DNA of 64,000 nt, from assembly GCA_963576565.1 (NCBI GenBank), contig OY755042.1:4702112-4766111 (forward strand). The letters run 5' to 3'. The notes below the pieces were generated by a model. The model searched no databases, had not been told where the DNA came from, and saw only the letters and a program-made list of their open reading frames with translations. How positions within the stretch are numbered: position 1 is the first letter of the stretch; every line of letters starts with the position of its first letter. A program made the position numbers and the translations under genes. Of this stretch, positions 44,664-57,658 are shown piece after piece. Origin of the DNA: Aspidapion aeneum. Its lineage: Eukaryota; Arthropoda; Insecta; Coleoptera; Brentidae.

Positions 44664-46847
44664 AAAGGAGGAGGCACTAAATACATTGTTTACCGGGATG
44701 GGCCAAATAAGCTGAATTTAAGATATGTTGAAGACTAAACCTTCCTGATATTTTTCCCAAAAAAAAATGGGGGGGGGTCATAGGTTTCGTTTTCGAGCTA
44801 TACTTATTTAAATGTGCGCCACTGAAACACAAAAAATGTACCTTTTTGTAGTTTTTTTGCTATAAATTATCGTCAAATAAAAATAAAAAACCGATATTAG
44901 GTTTGTTTTATTGCAAAAAGAGTCCTTTTAAGGATTTAATCAATTTTTGACATATAGTTTGCGTCACATACCTACAGCGTGGCTCAAAATAATTATAAAA
45001 AAAATACAGGAAAAATATCTGAGAATTATTAAATATAAAGAAAGGAAACTGAAAATACATGGTCCAAATTAACTTAGTAATTAACTAATTAATGTTAGTT
45101 TTTGTAGTTTTTTTGCTATAATTTCTCGTCAAATAGAAATAAAAAACCAATATTAATTTTATTTAGTTGAAAAACAGACTCTTTTTAAGTACGTTCTCAT
45201 TTTTTTAAATAGTTTTCGTCACATATCTACAGAGTGGCTCAACATATGAATAATAGAAATATAGGAATAATAACTGGAATTTGTTAAATATACATAAAGG
45301 GATGAAACTAAAAATGCATAGTCAAAATAAATTAATTTACTTCAATGTGAGTCGTTGTCTCTATTATAAAGTACCATTTACATACATAATGGTTTATGTA
45401 GTAAACTTACAGGGTAATCAAACATTTTTTTTAATTAAAAAAATGATAGTTGTCCTGTCTAGCGGAATAGTGTGTTTACCGGGATACGTCAGATGAGGTG
45501 AATTTGAGATATGTTAGAGCTTAAGCCATTCTGAAACCTGAAAAATTCGTGGGGGGGGGGGGTTCATAGGTTTTGTTTTCGAGCTATACTTGTATGGATT
45601 TTTGCTACAACTCAACTTCTATCGCCTTATAGAGATAAAAAGTCGATATTTAGAGTTTTGTCATTTAAGTTTGTTCACAGGTTTTCTTTCTGATGCAAAA
45701 AATGTTTGGTAGAACCCCCGGAAAAGGGTGAGTAGACCCCTTTTTGTCCCCTACTAATAATAGCTCAAAAACGAAACCGATGACCACCCACTTTTTCTTG
45801 AAACAAACAAGTTAAATTCACCGCATCTGGCGCATCCCAGTAAACACACTATTCCATATGTAATTAGCACACATGTTATGCGAATTCAAAAAATGTTTAA
45901 ATTACCCCTTAAGTTTATTATTATTCCTCTATTTCTATTATTCATAATTTGAGCCACTCTGTAATGTGACGAAAAACTATATGTCAAAAATTGAGAACAT
46001 ACTTAACAGGGCTCTTGTTTTTCAACAAAATAAAATTAATATTGGTTTTTATATCTATTTGACGAGAAGTTATAGCAAAAAAACTACAAAAACTCACATT
46101 TTTCCATATTTCAGTGGCGTGCATTTAAATAATTATAGCTCGAAAACGAAACCGATGGCCCCCTCAATTATTTTGAGGCACCAGGACGGTTTGGGCTCTA
46201 ACATAGCTTAAATTCACCTAATTTGACGCATCCGGGTAAACACACTATTCCGTAGACCATTAGTAAACATGTTATGTGTTGAATTAAAAAAATGTTTGAA
46301 ATACCCTGTAAGTTTACCATATAACCTATTATGCAAACATCACTCTAGAATAGTTAAAACGACTCACATGAAAGCAAGTAAAGTTAATTTCTTTATAATT
46401 ATTAAATGTGAAGTGTTTTTCTTGTATTTTTTTTAAAATTATTATAACGCAACTATATGTCAAAAGTTGTGTGAAACCACCAGAAACAACTACTCCGAGG
46501 GAAAATACCCCTACCGGCATTGAATTATACTGATGAAATGAAAATCAAACAGTTTTATATGTCAAAACTTGATAAAACTCCTAAAAGAACTCTTTTTTCA
46601 ATAAAATAAGACTAATATCGGTTTATTATTTTTATTTGACGATAAGTTATTTCAAAAAAACTACAAAAGGTCGCAGTTTCCCATATTTTAGTGGCGCGCA
46701 TTTAAATAAGTATAGCTCGAAAACGAATCCTATGACCTACACAATTTTTTTTGAAAAAAATAACCGGAAGGTTTGGCCTTCAAAATATCCTAAATTCAGC
46801 TCATCTGACGCATCCCGGTAAACAATGTATTTAGTGCCTCCTCCTTT
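44664..46847. mobile_element. 2.2-kb foldback element
   Basis: Outer arms AAAGGAGGAGGCACTAAATA and inverse (44664-44701, 46811-46847) are perfect over about 36 bp and continue with TTTACCGGGATG. Internally the block GAGCTATACTTATTTAAATG recurs, direct and inverted (44798, 45583, 46130, 46710), as does CAGAGTGGCTCAA. It resembles repeated insertion or duplication of one palindromic unit, related to 40780-41580. Confidence 0.75.
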
Positions 46848-47439
46848 CATAAAAATATCTAGTTTGTTTAAAATATTTAACACCTTGTATCTCAAAAAAA
46901 GCGTTTAGGATACCTTCATCCATATTAGAATCTTATTCAATAACACCCTGTGTAAAGAAGCTAACTATGGTAATTTTTTATTATTATTTGATGTCATAAA
47001 TGTATTTAATGAACAAACAAACAAACAAAACTTTCTCTGCTAGTTGTACATTACGTGTTTTCTAATATTAGGGACCTTTTGCATGTCCCATTTTTCACTT
47101 ATCCTTTATTTGAGGCATGCGCAGTTACCTGGTTTAAACTGTATCCGTTACTAAAGGATAATGTTTGACCTTACTTGTATTCGAATAACGTAGGCTACTA
47201 GTTCCCTTATTTAGAGACAGTGTTGCCGCTCATATAACGTTATGACAAAATGTAATGTAAATTTAAAATATTTTTGATACCAGACAATTCTTTCAAGAGC
47301 TACAAATGCGGGATAATCCGCAGATTTAATTTTATGCCAATTATTGAAAACTATTTTTTATAAAATATGTGTTGTTTGGCAACAGTGTTCACCAACTAAC
47401 CAAAAGTCATTAGTGTTCTGTGAAGTGTGTAAAAAAAAG
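46848..47439. other. Intergenic sequence, no gene recognised
   Basis: AT-rich; no element boundaries or coding frames could be supported. Confidence 0.4.
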
Positions 47440-49280
47440 AAATTGGGCACTTTTAGGGGGTTTAAGGTACTTCTAGAGGAGACAGAGAAAAACTGACCAC
47501 GCATTGCGAGGCTCAAATTTCAAGAGAAGACTTATAGTGAAAACCGTATTTTGAAATATCGTCTCGTCTTTGAACTACGGGGGCTTTTTCAAAAGTCTGC
47601 ATTTTTGAAGGGGTCTATAACTTCGTTATTAGTGGAAATTTTGATTTAGAGTAAATTGCAGTTTTATAGACTTTGTCACGAGGAATTCACCCGCTAAATT
47701 ATATTTTAATTGTCACTTTTAGTTTTTGAGATATGACATAAAGTTGCATTTTTTCTTATGGAATGGCCTATATTTTAATTAATTTTCGAATTCGTCATTG
47801 AATTCTTTTCAAAATGATGTATCATATGTCATAGTTTGATTGAGCGGTTTAGAAGATATTCAGCTTTTTCACTTATTTCTAGTGCACTATGATTTCCTGC
47901 TGAGGCAGGTAAAGGCACTCCAGTATTTTTATTATTTTACACACTCACAAATATAGTAAGGCTGGTTTGGAAAAATTATAATTCAAAATTATATATATAT
48001 ATATATACAGTGTGTCCACGTAAGTTGGCGGCATATGGGAAACTTTTTTATTATTAGCTTTACGAAAAAAAGTTATTCTTCATAAAAAGTTCTGCATGGT
48101 CCAAAACTTAAAACGCAACCATCAGATGTTAAATTTTTTCAGTCATATTACGAGGTTTGTCAAAAAATTTGATTTTTGCTCTAGAGTAAAGTACCTTTCT
48201 TTTTGACAATATCGAAAATTGTTATAAAGAAAAGATGTTTAGAATTAAAAATAGCTTTCAGATATTCAACATTGTTTATTTACATAAAAAAAATTTATAA
48301 ATAATAAATGCAATGCATTAATGTGCAAACTTAAATTTCCAACATAATCGCAGAGAAAATGTAGAAAAAAATATTTTTTTAATGTAAATAAACAATGTTG
48401 AATATTTGAAAGCTATTTTTAATTCTAAACATCTTTTCTTTATAACAATTTTCGATATTGTCAAAAAGAAAGGTACTTTACTCTAGAGCAAGAATCACAT
48501 TTTTTGACAAACCTCGTAATATGACTGAAAAAATTTAACATCTGATGGATGGATTTTAGGTTTTTAACCATGCAGAACTTTTTATAAAGAATAACTTTTT
48601 TTCGTAAAGCTAATAATAAAAAAGTTTCCCATATGCCGCCAACTTACGTGGACACACTGTATATAAAGCCTAGTTATAAAAAGTTTAAAAAAATGATGAT
48701 GACATATTTCAAAATAAAATTAAAACGCTTTTGTGCAAAATAATTTAATATCAAAGCGTAAAGTCAAATTATTTAAACAATTGAAAACAATGACAAGGCT
48801 TTCACGTCAATGGCGCATGACGTCATTCAACGCACACTAGACAAAAATAAAAAACTTTAATTATCTCCGAAACCGCTCAATCAAAATACATCATTTTGAA
48901 TAGAATTCAATCACGAATTCGAAAATTAATTAAAATATAGGCCATTCCATAAGAAAAAATGCAACTTTATGTCATATCTCAAAAACTAAAAGTGACAGTT
49001 GAAATTTAATTTAGTGGGTGAATACCTCGTGAAAAGGTCTATAAAATTGCAATTTACTCTAAATCAATATTTCCAATAATAACGAAGTTATAGACCCCCC
49101 TCCAAAATGCAGACTTTTCAAAAAGCCCCCGTAGCTCAAAGACGAGACGATATTTCAAAATGCGGTTTTCACTATAAGCCTTCTCTTGAAATTTGAGCCT
49201 CGTAATGCGTGGTCAGTTTTTCTCTGTCTTCCCTAGCAGTACCTTAAACCCCCTAAAAGTGCCCAATTTGGGACACCCTG
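47440..49280. mobile_element. Foldback element (CAGGGTGTCCCAAATTGGG family), copy 1
   Basis: Arms of about 500 bp: AATTGGGCACTTTTAGGGGG ... at the left and its inverse at the right, ending CCCAATTTGGGACACCCTG|TA. The left end lacks the first 12 bp. Arms share GACCACGCATTGCGAGGCTC and CTAAAAGTGACAGTT. Same family as 58767-60044; scraps at 18610. A second foldback (48008-48659) is inserted near the centre. Confidence 0.85.
48008..48659. mobile_element. 652-bp foldback element, CAGTGTGTCCACG ends, TA target
   Basis: Ends CAGTGTGTCCACGTAAGTTG and exact inverse, flanked by TA in a (TA)n run. Arms of about 300 bp include CATATGGGAAACTTTTTTAT and AAGATGTTTAGAATTAAAAA. No coding frame. It is nested in the 47440-49280 element. 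Confidence 0.9.
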
Positions 49281-49941
49281 TACACAGACCTAATCTATTA
49301 TTTTCCTGGCGGTTTTTCACTAGTATTGGTTTTTTAAGTTTTTCCCTAGTTCTTTTTAGAACTTTTTAATGAATGAAAAATAACGCAACTAAAAATTATG
49401 TCTGCCAAAGGTAAAAATTGGACTTCTAAATATCTCGTGACATCTGTTGTTTAATGTCATATTGAATAAGGATAAAGTTAGCTATGGAGTGCCTGCAAAA
49501 GTCTTCATTTTTAATTTTAAATCCTTATTAAGTACGGCCTCAGTCGGATGTAAACGAGGTATTATATAAAATATTAACAACAAAACTAGATTAGAACGCA
49601 AAGCGCGGTTGCATTATCTGTAAATATTGAAAAATAAAAATAATGTTGATATAACGACTGATTTCTGTATTGTATAAATATATTGTGGTTTACCACAGCA
49701 CTATTTTTCTTTGTTTAAAGCTAGACGTTTAGTCATGTAATTATTTTGCAAGAGTGACGTGCGGAGAAGGAGAAAGAGAAGGAAATAATTTTAAGCTATT
49801 TTTTACAATGCGAAAATCAACTCGGCCACCTTTTCCACTTGAAAATGTTGCTTTAATAAAAATTTATTTTTTGGTTCCTCTATATATACCCATTACACCA
49901 ATATAAATTTTTTTTTAAAATGTTGTATTTCCTTAAATTTA
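49281..49941. repeat. Intergenic; right part is an inverted copy of 51632-51770
   Basis: 49810-49941 (ACTTGAAAATGTTGC, TTTTTTGGTTCCTCTATA) is the inverse of 51632-51770, so the symmetry of the next element extends beyond its TA-flanked ends. Confidence 0.55.
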
Positions 49942-51631
49942 CAGGGTGTTTTATCTTCTTAACTGGCCAAAGCATATCTATGGTTTATGACTTTGCCTGA
50001 AAAAACACGAACTTTGCAAAAAAAAAATTACTACTGTTTAGAAATAAGAACAAGAGGCTTTAAGAAAAAATATTAAAAATGACAAATAAACGCATCAGTG
50101 ACCTTAGTACAACACAATAAATTTAAAAAATCGTCATTTTGATGAAATTTTTTATCTTGATGTAATCGGTATCTGTAGAGGAACCAAAAAATAAATTGTT
50201 AATAAAATCAAAATTTTCAAGTGCAAAAGGTGGCTGAGTTGACATGGAACGGCCCATATGTTAAAATATGCAAACGATATTTTTAATATTATTAGCATTG
50301 TGCTGAAACAGAAGCAAACAAATAGCCACGATATTTTTGCCGAAGATTAAGCCCCCTCTTTGGTACGTCACAGTGCACACTCAGTAATAAAATTTTAGGA
50401 ATTTAAATAGACTTATGCAGATCAAATGAATTACTGCAGATTTTAAAATAAATAAACGACTGAAATACCTTAAAAGTTATTGCGTGCGTGATGATTTTCA
50501 TAGTTTAAAGATCCATATTGCCACAAAAAAAAATATTCGATTACTATAAAGTATTGGTTTTTGTTTATATTTAAATATAAATTTAAGCAACTTTATTTTG
50601 ACAATTATAATATGATATTACAAATTTGATTTAAATTTAATTATCGTCAAACTATCAATAGATATTGTGCAGTTTTGTCGAACTTTGTCTCTTCCATTTT
50701 GTGATAAACATGGTTTTAATTTTAATTTGTGCATTATTGTTAGACTTAATTTTTTTTAAACTTTTTTGTCTAGGTTTTGTAAGGTAGTTAATAAAGTACA
50801 ATACCCAGTAGAATTTTTGTTATTTTTTTCCCGTCAATCAAGCGTCTTCACTAAGATTAGTAGATAGTTTTTGGTCGAGCCACGATGACTAACGCAATTT
50901 GACACTGTTGACATTTAAACGTCACATGTCGTTTTAGCGAGCTTCTATTAAATTCCGCGTCATTTGGTGGTGCTGGCTGCACAGGTCACAGCAGTATTGA
51001 GGGGAACCAGGGACAGATGGAAGAAGATTCATCAGTCTCTGGTCTCTGTGTGTTACAGTTCCGTGGGTGGAACCCATTTATTTGACATAGGGAAAGATGG
51101 GGTAATAGGAAATATTTTTTGCTACTCTTGCATTTTGTCTTTTGAGATAAATGAAAAACTCGTAAAGTTCTTCTACTACAATATTAATAAACTTTTAGCA
51201 CTTTTGTGCTCTTTTTGAAACATATTTTTGACAAGCAAACCATTTTAGAAAACATTTTTTTTGTCTGAAGACTTTATTTTCAGTTTTAATACTTAAGTTT
51301 GGTGTCAAATGTAAGACTTTCTATGTATTGTTTTAAATTTTGCTTGTCATAAACAAGTACTTCAGAATGGAAATGATTCTTATTACCCTTTCGTTTTGAC
51401 TATCGTGTGCTAATAAAAAACATCTTAATGGGGCAATAAGAAATATACCTATATTCTTTCTTGTTGCATATTGATTTCAGTAGTGAAGTTCATCTTCAAT
51501 TATTTTTCTTAAAGCCTCTTGTTTTTATTTCTAAACATTAGTAATTTTTTTTTTGCAAAGTTCGTATTTTTTTCAGGAAAAATCATAAACCATAGATATG
51601 TTTTGGCCAATTAAGAAGATAAAACACCCTG
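49942..51631. mobile_element. Element with CAGGGTGTTTTATCTTCTTA ends, TA target
   Basis: About 100-bp inverted ends (CAGGGTGTTTTATCTTCTTA; 49942 and 51631), TA outside both. The interior (50150-51490) is duplicated directly at 51672-53240. The interior frame 50964-51218 (GCTGCACAGGTCACAGCAG, GGTGGAACCCATTTATTTGA) exists in both copies with differing frames and is not convincing as a gene. Confidence 0.6.
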
Positions 51632-51671
51632 TAGATTTAAGGAATCGCAACATTTTTTCAATTTTTTTTTC

Positions 51672-53240
51672 TTGATGTAATCGGTATCTATAGAGGAACC
51701 AAAAAATAAATTGTTAATCAAATCAAAATTTTCAAGTGCAAAAGGTGGGTGAGTTGACATAGAAAGGCCCATATGGTAAAATATGCAAACGATATTTTTG
51801 CCGAAGATTAAGCCCCCTCTTTGGTACGTCACAGTGCACACTCAGTAATAAAATTTTAGGATTTTAAATAGACTAATGCAGATCAAATGAATTACTGCAG
51901 ATTTTAAAATAAATAAAAGACTGAAATAAATTAAAAGTTATTGCGTGCGTGATGATTTTCATAGTTTAAAGATCTATATTGCCACAAAAAAAATATTTGA
52001 TTACTATAAAGTTCTGGCTACAAATTTCTAGACTCTTATTATAATCCCTATTGGTTTTTGTTTATATTTAAATATAAATTTAAGCAACTTTATTTTGACA
52101 ATTATAATATGATATTACAAATTTGATTTAAATTTAATTATCGTCAAACTATCAATAGATATTGTGCAGTTTTGTCGAACTTTGTCTCTTCCATTTTGTG
52201 ATAAACATGGTTTTAATTTTAATTTGTGCATTATTGTTAGACTTAATTTTTTTTTAAACTTTTTTGTCTAGGTTTTGTAAGGTAGTTAATAAAGTACAAT
52301 ACCCAGTAGAATTTATGTTATTTTTTTTCCGTCAATCAAGCGTCTTTATTAAGTTTAGTAGATAGTTTTTGGTCGAGCCACGATGACTAACGCAATTTGA
52401 CACTGTTGACATTTGAAGGTCACATGTCGTTTTAGCGAGCTTCTATTAAATTCCGCGTCATTTGGTGGTGCTGGCTGCACAGGTCACAGCAGTGTTGAGC
52501 GGAACCAGGGACAAATGGAAGAAGATTCATCAGTCTCTGGTTGTTACAGTTCCGTAGGTGGAACCCATTTATTTGACATTGGTAAAGGTGGGGTAACAGG
52601 TAATAGGAAATATTTTTTGCTACTCTTGCATTTTGTCTTTTGTCATTTAAGATATCTGAAAAACCTTCTGAAAAGTTCTTCTACTACAATATTAATAAAC
52701 TTTTAGCACTTTTGTGCCCTTTTTTATACATATTTTTGACAAGCAAACCATTTCAGAAAATATTTTTTTTGTCTGAAGGAAACACTTTATTTTGGTTTTA
52801 ATACTTAAGTTTAATGTCAAATGTAAGACTTTCTATGTATTCTTTTAAATTTTGCTTGTCATAAACAAGTAGTTCAGAATGGAAATGATTCTTACTACCC
52901 TTTCGTTTTGAATATCGTAGACTAATAAAAAAAAACATTGTGTGTGCTTAAGACCACACGGCAGAAGTGTAAACTTCAACAAGACGAAATTAATAATACT
53001 GGCCTTCATCTGCATCATCATATCGCTCGCTGAATGTTCCTCTCACAGTTAATCGACTCGAGCCGACTTCACCCGAATGAGTGTTACATAGCCGAGACTG
53101 ACGAATCAGTTCAATTCACTACCTACAAAAACTGCTAAACGCGCCTAAAGAAGTTTACACTTCAAAAACATCATAATGGGGCAATAAGAAATATACCTAT
53201 ATTCTTTCTTGTTGCATATTGATTTCAATAGTGAAGTTGC
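51672..53240. repeat. Direct duplication of 50150-51490, with an insertion
   Basis: Offset about 1.5 kb, well over 90% alike. A 224-bp insertion at 52939-53162 is absent from the first copy and is flanked by AAAAACAT on both sides (52931-52938, 53163-53170), present once in copy 1: an 8-bp target duplication. The insert contains GAAGTGTAAACTTC inverted at 52964 and 53149, and its left 55 bp match 6187-6240. Confidence 0.8.
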
Positions 53241-53589
53241 CTTCAAATTTGACAAAAGTGATCTATTCACAGCTTTAGAAATGGCAAGTTGCAAAAATAT
53301 TAAATGGCATCTAACTCAAATAGTCCACAGTACACCGGTCTATTTTTTAAGTGATTTCTAACTGGCAAAATTTTCCAACATAGCCTTATTTGACCGAGAA
53401 ACCTAACTTTTTCCCCAGCAAAAATACTTGTATATTGGCATTAACTTTTAAACACATTTTTTAAGGTACAGAAAAAAAATTTCCTGTTAGTAATTCTTTA
53501 ATGGAACTTTTTCATCTTATTATTTATAATTTTAAAATAATTTGAGAGTTAATACCTGTTTTGAAAGTAAATGGCGACAATATCCCCTA

Positions 53590-54275
53590 AATACTCTGCC
53601 AATATATGGGCCCCTAAGCTCACACTAGGTACTATAGTTATGGTGTACGTGTGAGCTAATATAACTAAAAACTGAAATATATTTTATTCAACTCCAGACT
53701 AAATTACCTTTTGTTTGATACCACACAAGCCATGTTTTGACTTAAACTCAAATTTTTGAAATCTACCCCCACCCTTAAAAAAAACAAAAATTAAAATGTA
53801 TTTTGTTTAACTCCGAACTCAATTACCTTTCGTTTGATATCACACACGCCATATTTTTACGTAAACTCTAATTTTTTTAATCTACCCCCACCCTTTTTTT
53901 TAAACAAAAATCTATTTTGTTTAACTCCAGACTCAATTACCCTTCGTTTGATATGACACACGCCATATTTTCACCTTGTATTTGGCTTGTGTTCGGTGGA
54001 TTTTGTTCATTTTTAAATGGGACCATCTCGACCCAAGACCCAGCCTAGGTACCAAATTTCATTGAAATCGGGCAAGCGGTTTTTGAGTTATGCGCGTTGG
54101 TCGTTACAGACAGACAGACATAGAGACAGACAGACGGCGCGACAAAAAGTTTCAAAATCATCTGAAACGCAAAGATATATAAAAATTTTTGAAATGGGAG
54201 CAACTTTTTTTTTTCTCGAAAAAATGAGGATCACTATAGCTCACACCACTATAGTATAGTATATGTGTGAGCTAA
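53590..54275 (-). mobile_element. Hairpin-ended repeat element, copy D (inverted)
   Basis: Reverse orientation: terminal hairpin at 53618-53656, three internal units (ATTACCTTTCGTTTGATATC), GGGTCTTGG-type block, short (GACA)n at 54109-54135 and the first hairpin at 54238-54275. The (GTCT)n run is shorter than in copies A and C. Confidence 0.85.
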
Positions 54276-54287
54276 TATACCGGTGTA

Positions 54288-55633
54288 TAGTACAACTTCG
54301 ATACTCCGGATACGCGCTAAATCGGACTCCCGTAATCCGGCGCCTTTTACCAACCGACCAATTTACAATTTTTCAACTCTGTAATCCGGACACTAACTAA
54401 ATATTTAAACAAATAAAAATAAATCCAACTTATCCAACAAAATCTAGTGCGACTGATATCATTGACGGCTTTGTAGTCGTGCGAGAGTGTGGCATGACGT
54501 TAAAAAATGGCAAAAGCGTTCCGAAAAAATAAATTTACACCAAAAACAAAGTAGTGTTGCTAAACAAAAACTCCTTTTTTTTCAAAACTAAGGAATTTAA
54601 AAAAATTTTTTACAGAAATCATAACAAAGTTTGTCTTATTAAAAAAGAAACAAATTTGGATCGGTTCAGTAATTTTTGACATATTGTCACATAGATCATA
54701 ATTAAACTATCCCAAAGTGATACATTTATCTAAACAAAACAGATGCACTTCGTATTAATTTAATTCTTGGGATCCATATAAATTAAAGGCGTGCATCTAT
54801 TATTATAAAATACCAAGTTATTGGCAATAATAATAATTGTGGTACCTAAGTATCGAAAACCATCGTCACTAGCAATATTGCTGAATTTGCAATAATTTAA
54901 TATAAAAGGCGATTTAACACACCATACAAGTGACCAGTACTCGGGGTCCACTCCTAACTAAGCGTTCGTAACCAGTTTCTGGACGTCCTGCTGAGCTTCG
55001 TAACCAGTTTCTGGACGTCGTCTCATTTGCCCCTTAACTAAGCGTTCGTAACCAGTTTCTGGACGTCCGCTGAGCTTCGTAACCAGTTTCTGGACGTCGT
55101 CTCTTTTTTTAACCCTGAACCTGTGGTCCTGTGTACTGCGTCCCCCGAGTCCTACCCGGCATAATTCACAGTAAGGCCCTAATGGCCGTATTTATGGTTC
55201 TCCATATTTTTTTTGGGTAGGTTAGCGTAGGCTATAATTTCTGTCGATTTATCCGCTGTATAATTATAAACGAAATATATGTATTAAACTCCCCCCGTTT
55301 CCGATAATTTTCTACGCCCCCAAACTAAAGACCCCTAGGTCCATTTTTCTCTGTGACAATATCAGCGTTTTATTATTATTTTGTAGAACATATACATTAT
55401 TTACTTTTATTATCTTTTGAGTTTTGCCAGGTAGGTAATGCTCTCAGTATCTCCTTTTTGTGTTCTTGATAGTATTTTGCAACGTTTTCTTTTTAATTAA
55501 GTAAATAAAAATATATTTAAACCTATGTTTTGTTGAAAAAAAACACAATGAAAAAATATACTTCAGTAGTCCGGATACCTCGATCATTCCGGTAGCTGTG
55601 CCGATATCTGTCCAGATTACCGAAGTTGTACTG
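54288..55633. mobile_element. pogo-like element, about 1.35 kb, TA target
   Basis: The ends AGTACAACTTCG...CCGGA are inverted copies (54289; 55633), flanked by TA, with ATCCGGA words within both subterminal regions, typical of pogo/Tigger-like elements. Interior: no transposase frame, and four copies of TTCGTAACCAGTTTCTGGAC at 54965-55100 in two pairs. Confidence 0.75.
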
Positions 55634-55637
55634 TACT

Positions 55638-56130
55638 GTGGAATATTTGCGTTAGATGTCATTTAATATTTCTGCAACTTGCTATTTCTACAGCTTTACA
55701 TAAGTCAAATTTAAAGATATATACTTAACTCAATATGCAACAAAAAATAATTAATTACTTATTGCCCCATTACGATGTTTCCTATTACCCCACGAGAGTC
55801 AAAACGAAGGGGTAAACGAAACATTTCCATTCTATACTACTTGTTTAACACAAGAAAAATTTAAAAACTACACATAGCAAGACTTATATTTGACCACAAA
55901 CAAACCAATAAAATTACAAATAAAGTTTTCCAAAAAAAATATTCCCTCATCTTCCCCTATTCATTATCTCGATTTTAATAGTCTTTCACACCAAACGACC
56001 AATAGCCGCACCGTCGGTCGGCGTCGACTAAAACCGGTACCAAAAATGATATTTCGAACTGTCAAGTTATCGTTGTCGGCGAAGTTATCGGACCTAAATT
56101 TGGCACGACCAAAAACTATCTAATAATTAG
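55638..56130 (-). repeat. Inverted, diverged copy of the 50150/51672 repeat
   Basis: Shares, in reverse, ATTGCCCCATTA, CATTTCCATTCT and GACCAAAAACTATCTA with the duplicated units, and 55640-55720 matches the inverse of 53240-53330. The 55890-56123 open frame is within it and not convincing. Confidence 0.6.
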
Positions 56131-56863
56131 GAATCTGCCCTTTTTGAGTAGCGAAATACACCAGCTGGGTATGTAAGAAGTAAAAATGCAAATTTTTAGA
56201 TTTTTTAGCAGTCTAGTTTTAGAGTTATGATTTTTTTTACTTGCCTTATATCGTCTTTTTTAGGACTGACTTGATTTCTTTAAACCCTTGTTATTCATAA
56301 AGTCTTGGGCATATCGAGGTAAAAGTGGCTGTGTAACATTATAGGTCCACAAGCTTAATTATGGTATGCCTAGTGACATCCTTCTTGTAAAAAAAATGTA
56401 GGGGTCTAACCACAAAATTTAGTTTTGATGTAGTTTAAAAACGTATTTTTTATTTTGTTCAATTTTTTTATATTTGTTTTCTAGACTATGTATTTACATG
56501 TAAGCCAAGTTTTATCAAGGGATGACAGTGGGTTCTTATTTAAAAATTTATTTTTGTAAATTGATGTTGTTCAAAATTCTTTTATTTCACCTTAAATATA
56601 ACTATTTCACAGTTCCCTTACTTTAATATTTTAACTATAAATTAGCCGTGATTGGAATTATACTATCTCAAAAGTTTTTAATTAATTTCACTTACTTATT
56701 TAGACACCTAAGTTAAGATTCCAGGAAATTCCAAAAATGTGGCAGGGTGGATGTATACCACTATCACATTTTTGAGAAAACACACCACGAAACGGCATGT
56801 TTACGCAACTTTTGTTTTTTACAAAAAGTCATCAGTCAAAATAATGATAATAAAGTCACCTGG
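56131..56863. other. Intergenic sequence, no gene recognised
   Basis: AT-rich, no supported feature. Confidence 0.4.
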
Positions 56864-56870
56864 AAAGAGA

Positions 56871-57538
56871 CAAGACGCTAGCCCTACCAAGTCCACTTCC
56901 AATCCCTGACTTCGCATGCGTAGATCTACCAATATTATTTACCTCATGTATTAGAATAGATGTACAGGGTGATTTTCACTTGAATGATTCTAACCACATG
57001 AAAATAGAAAGTTTCAAAAACCTAACCTAACGAAACCTAATCAGATCTAACCGAACCGAACCAAAGCAAACTAAACCAATATTTTTTTCCAAAAAAAAAA
57101 CTTTCCTGACTTCCTACCCGGGATCCTAGAGGATGTGGATCCGAACCGGACCGTACCGAACCGAACCTATCCAAACCTAACCCTACCTAACTAAACCTAA
57201 TTAGCAGTACGTGTTGTAGTTTAGTTAGGTTTGGTTCAGTTTAGTTAGGTTCGGTTTGGTTCGGTTCGGATTCACATCCTCTAGGATCCCCGGCAGGAGG
57301 TCAGGAAAGTTTTTTTTTGAAAAAAATTATTGGTTCAGTTCCCTTTGGTTCGGTTCGGTTAGATTTGATTAGGTTTTGTTAGGTTAGGTTTTTGAAACTT
57401 TCTATTTTCATGTGGTTAGAATCATTCAAGTGAAAATCACCCTGTATTCATCTATTCTAATACATGAGGTAAATAATATTGGTAGATCTGCGCATGCGAA
57501 GTCAGGGATTGAAAGTGGACTTGGTAGCGCTAGCGTCT
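56871..57538. mobile_element. Foldback element, copy 2 (as 8592-9259)
   Basis: 668 bp, about 95% identical by eye to 8592-9259, including ends CAAGACGCTAGC and the CCCGGGATCC/CCTAGAGGATG sites. AAAGAGA flanks both sides (56864-56870, 57539-57545). It lies about 120 bp downstream of the stop codon of the minus-strand gene. Confidence 0.85.
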
Positions 57539-57620
57539 AAAGAGATCTATTGGCAGCTGTCAAAACTCATGTGTTGATAAGCATCGCAAAAAGTTCGAAA
57601 CAATTACAAATTAATTTAAA

Positions 57621-57626
57621 TTTATT
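57621..57626 (-). promoter_or_regulatory. Polyadenylation signal AATAAA of the minus-strand gene
   Basis: AATAAA on the minus strand, 32 bases after the stop codon at 57659-57661. A short 3' UTR before the foldback element at 57538 is implied. Confidence 0.55.
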
Positions 57627-57658
57627 TCTCAACATATAAAAAATATACATAAAAAAAC

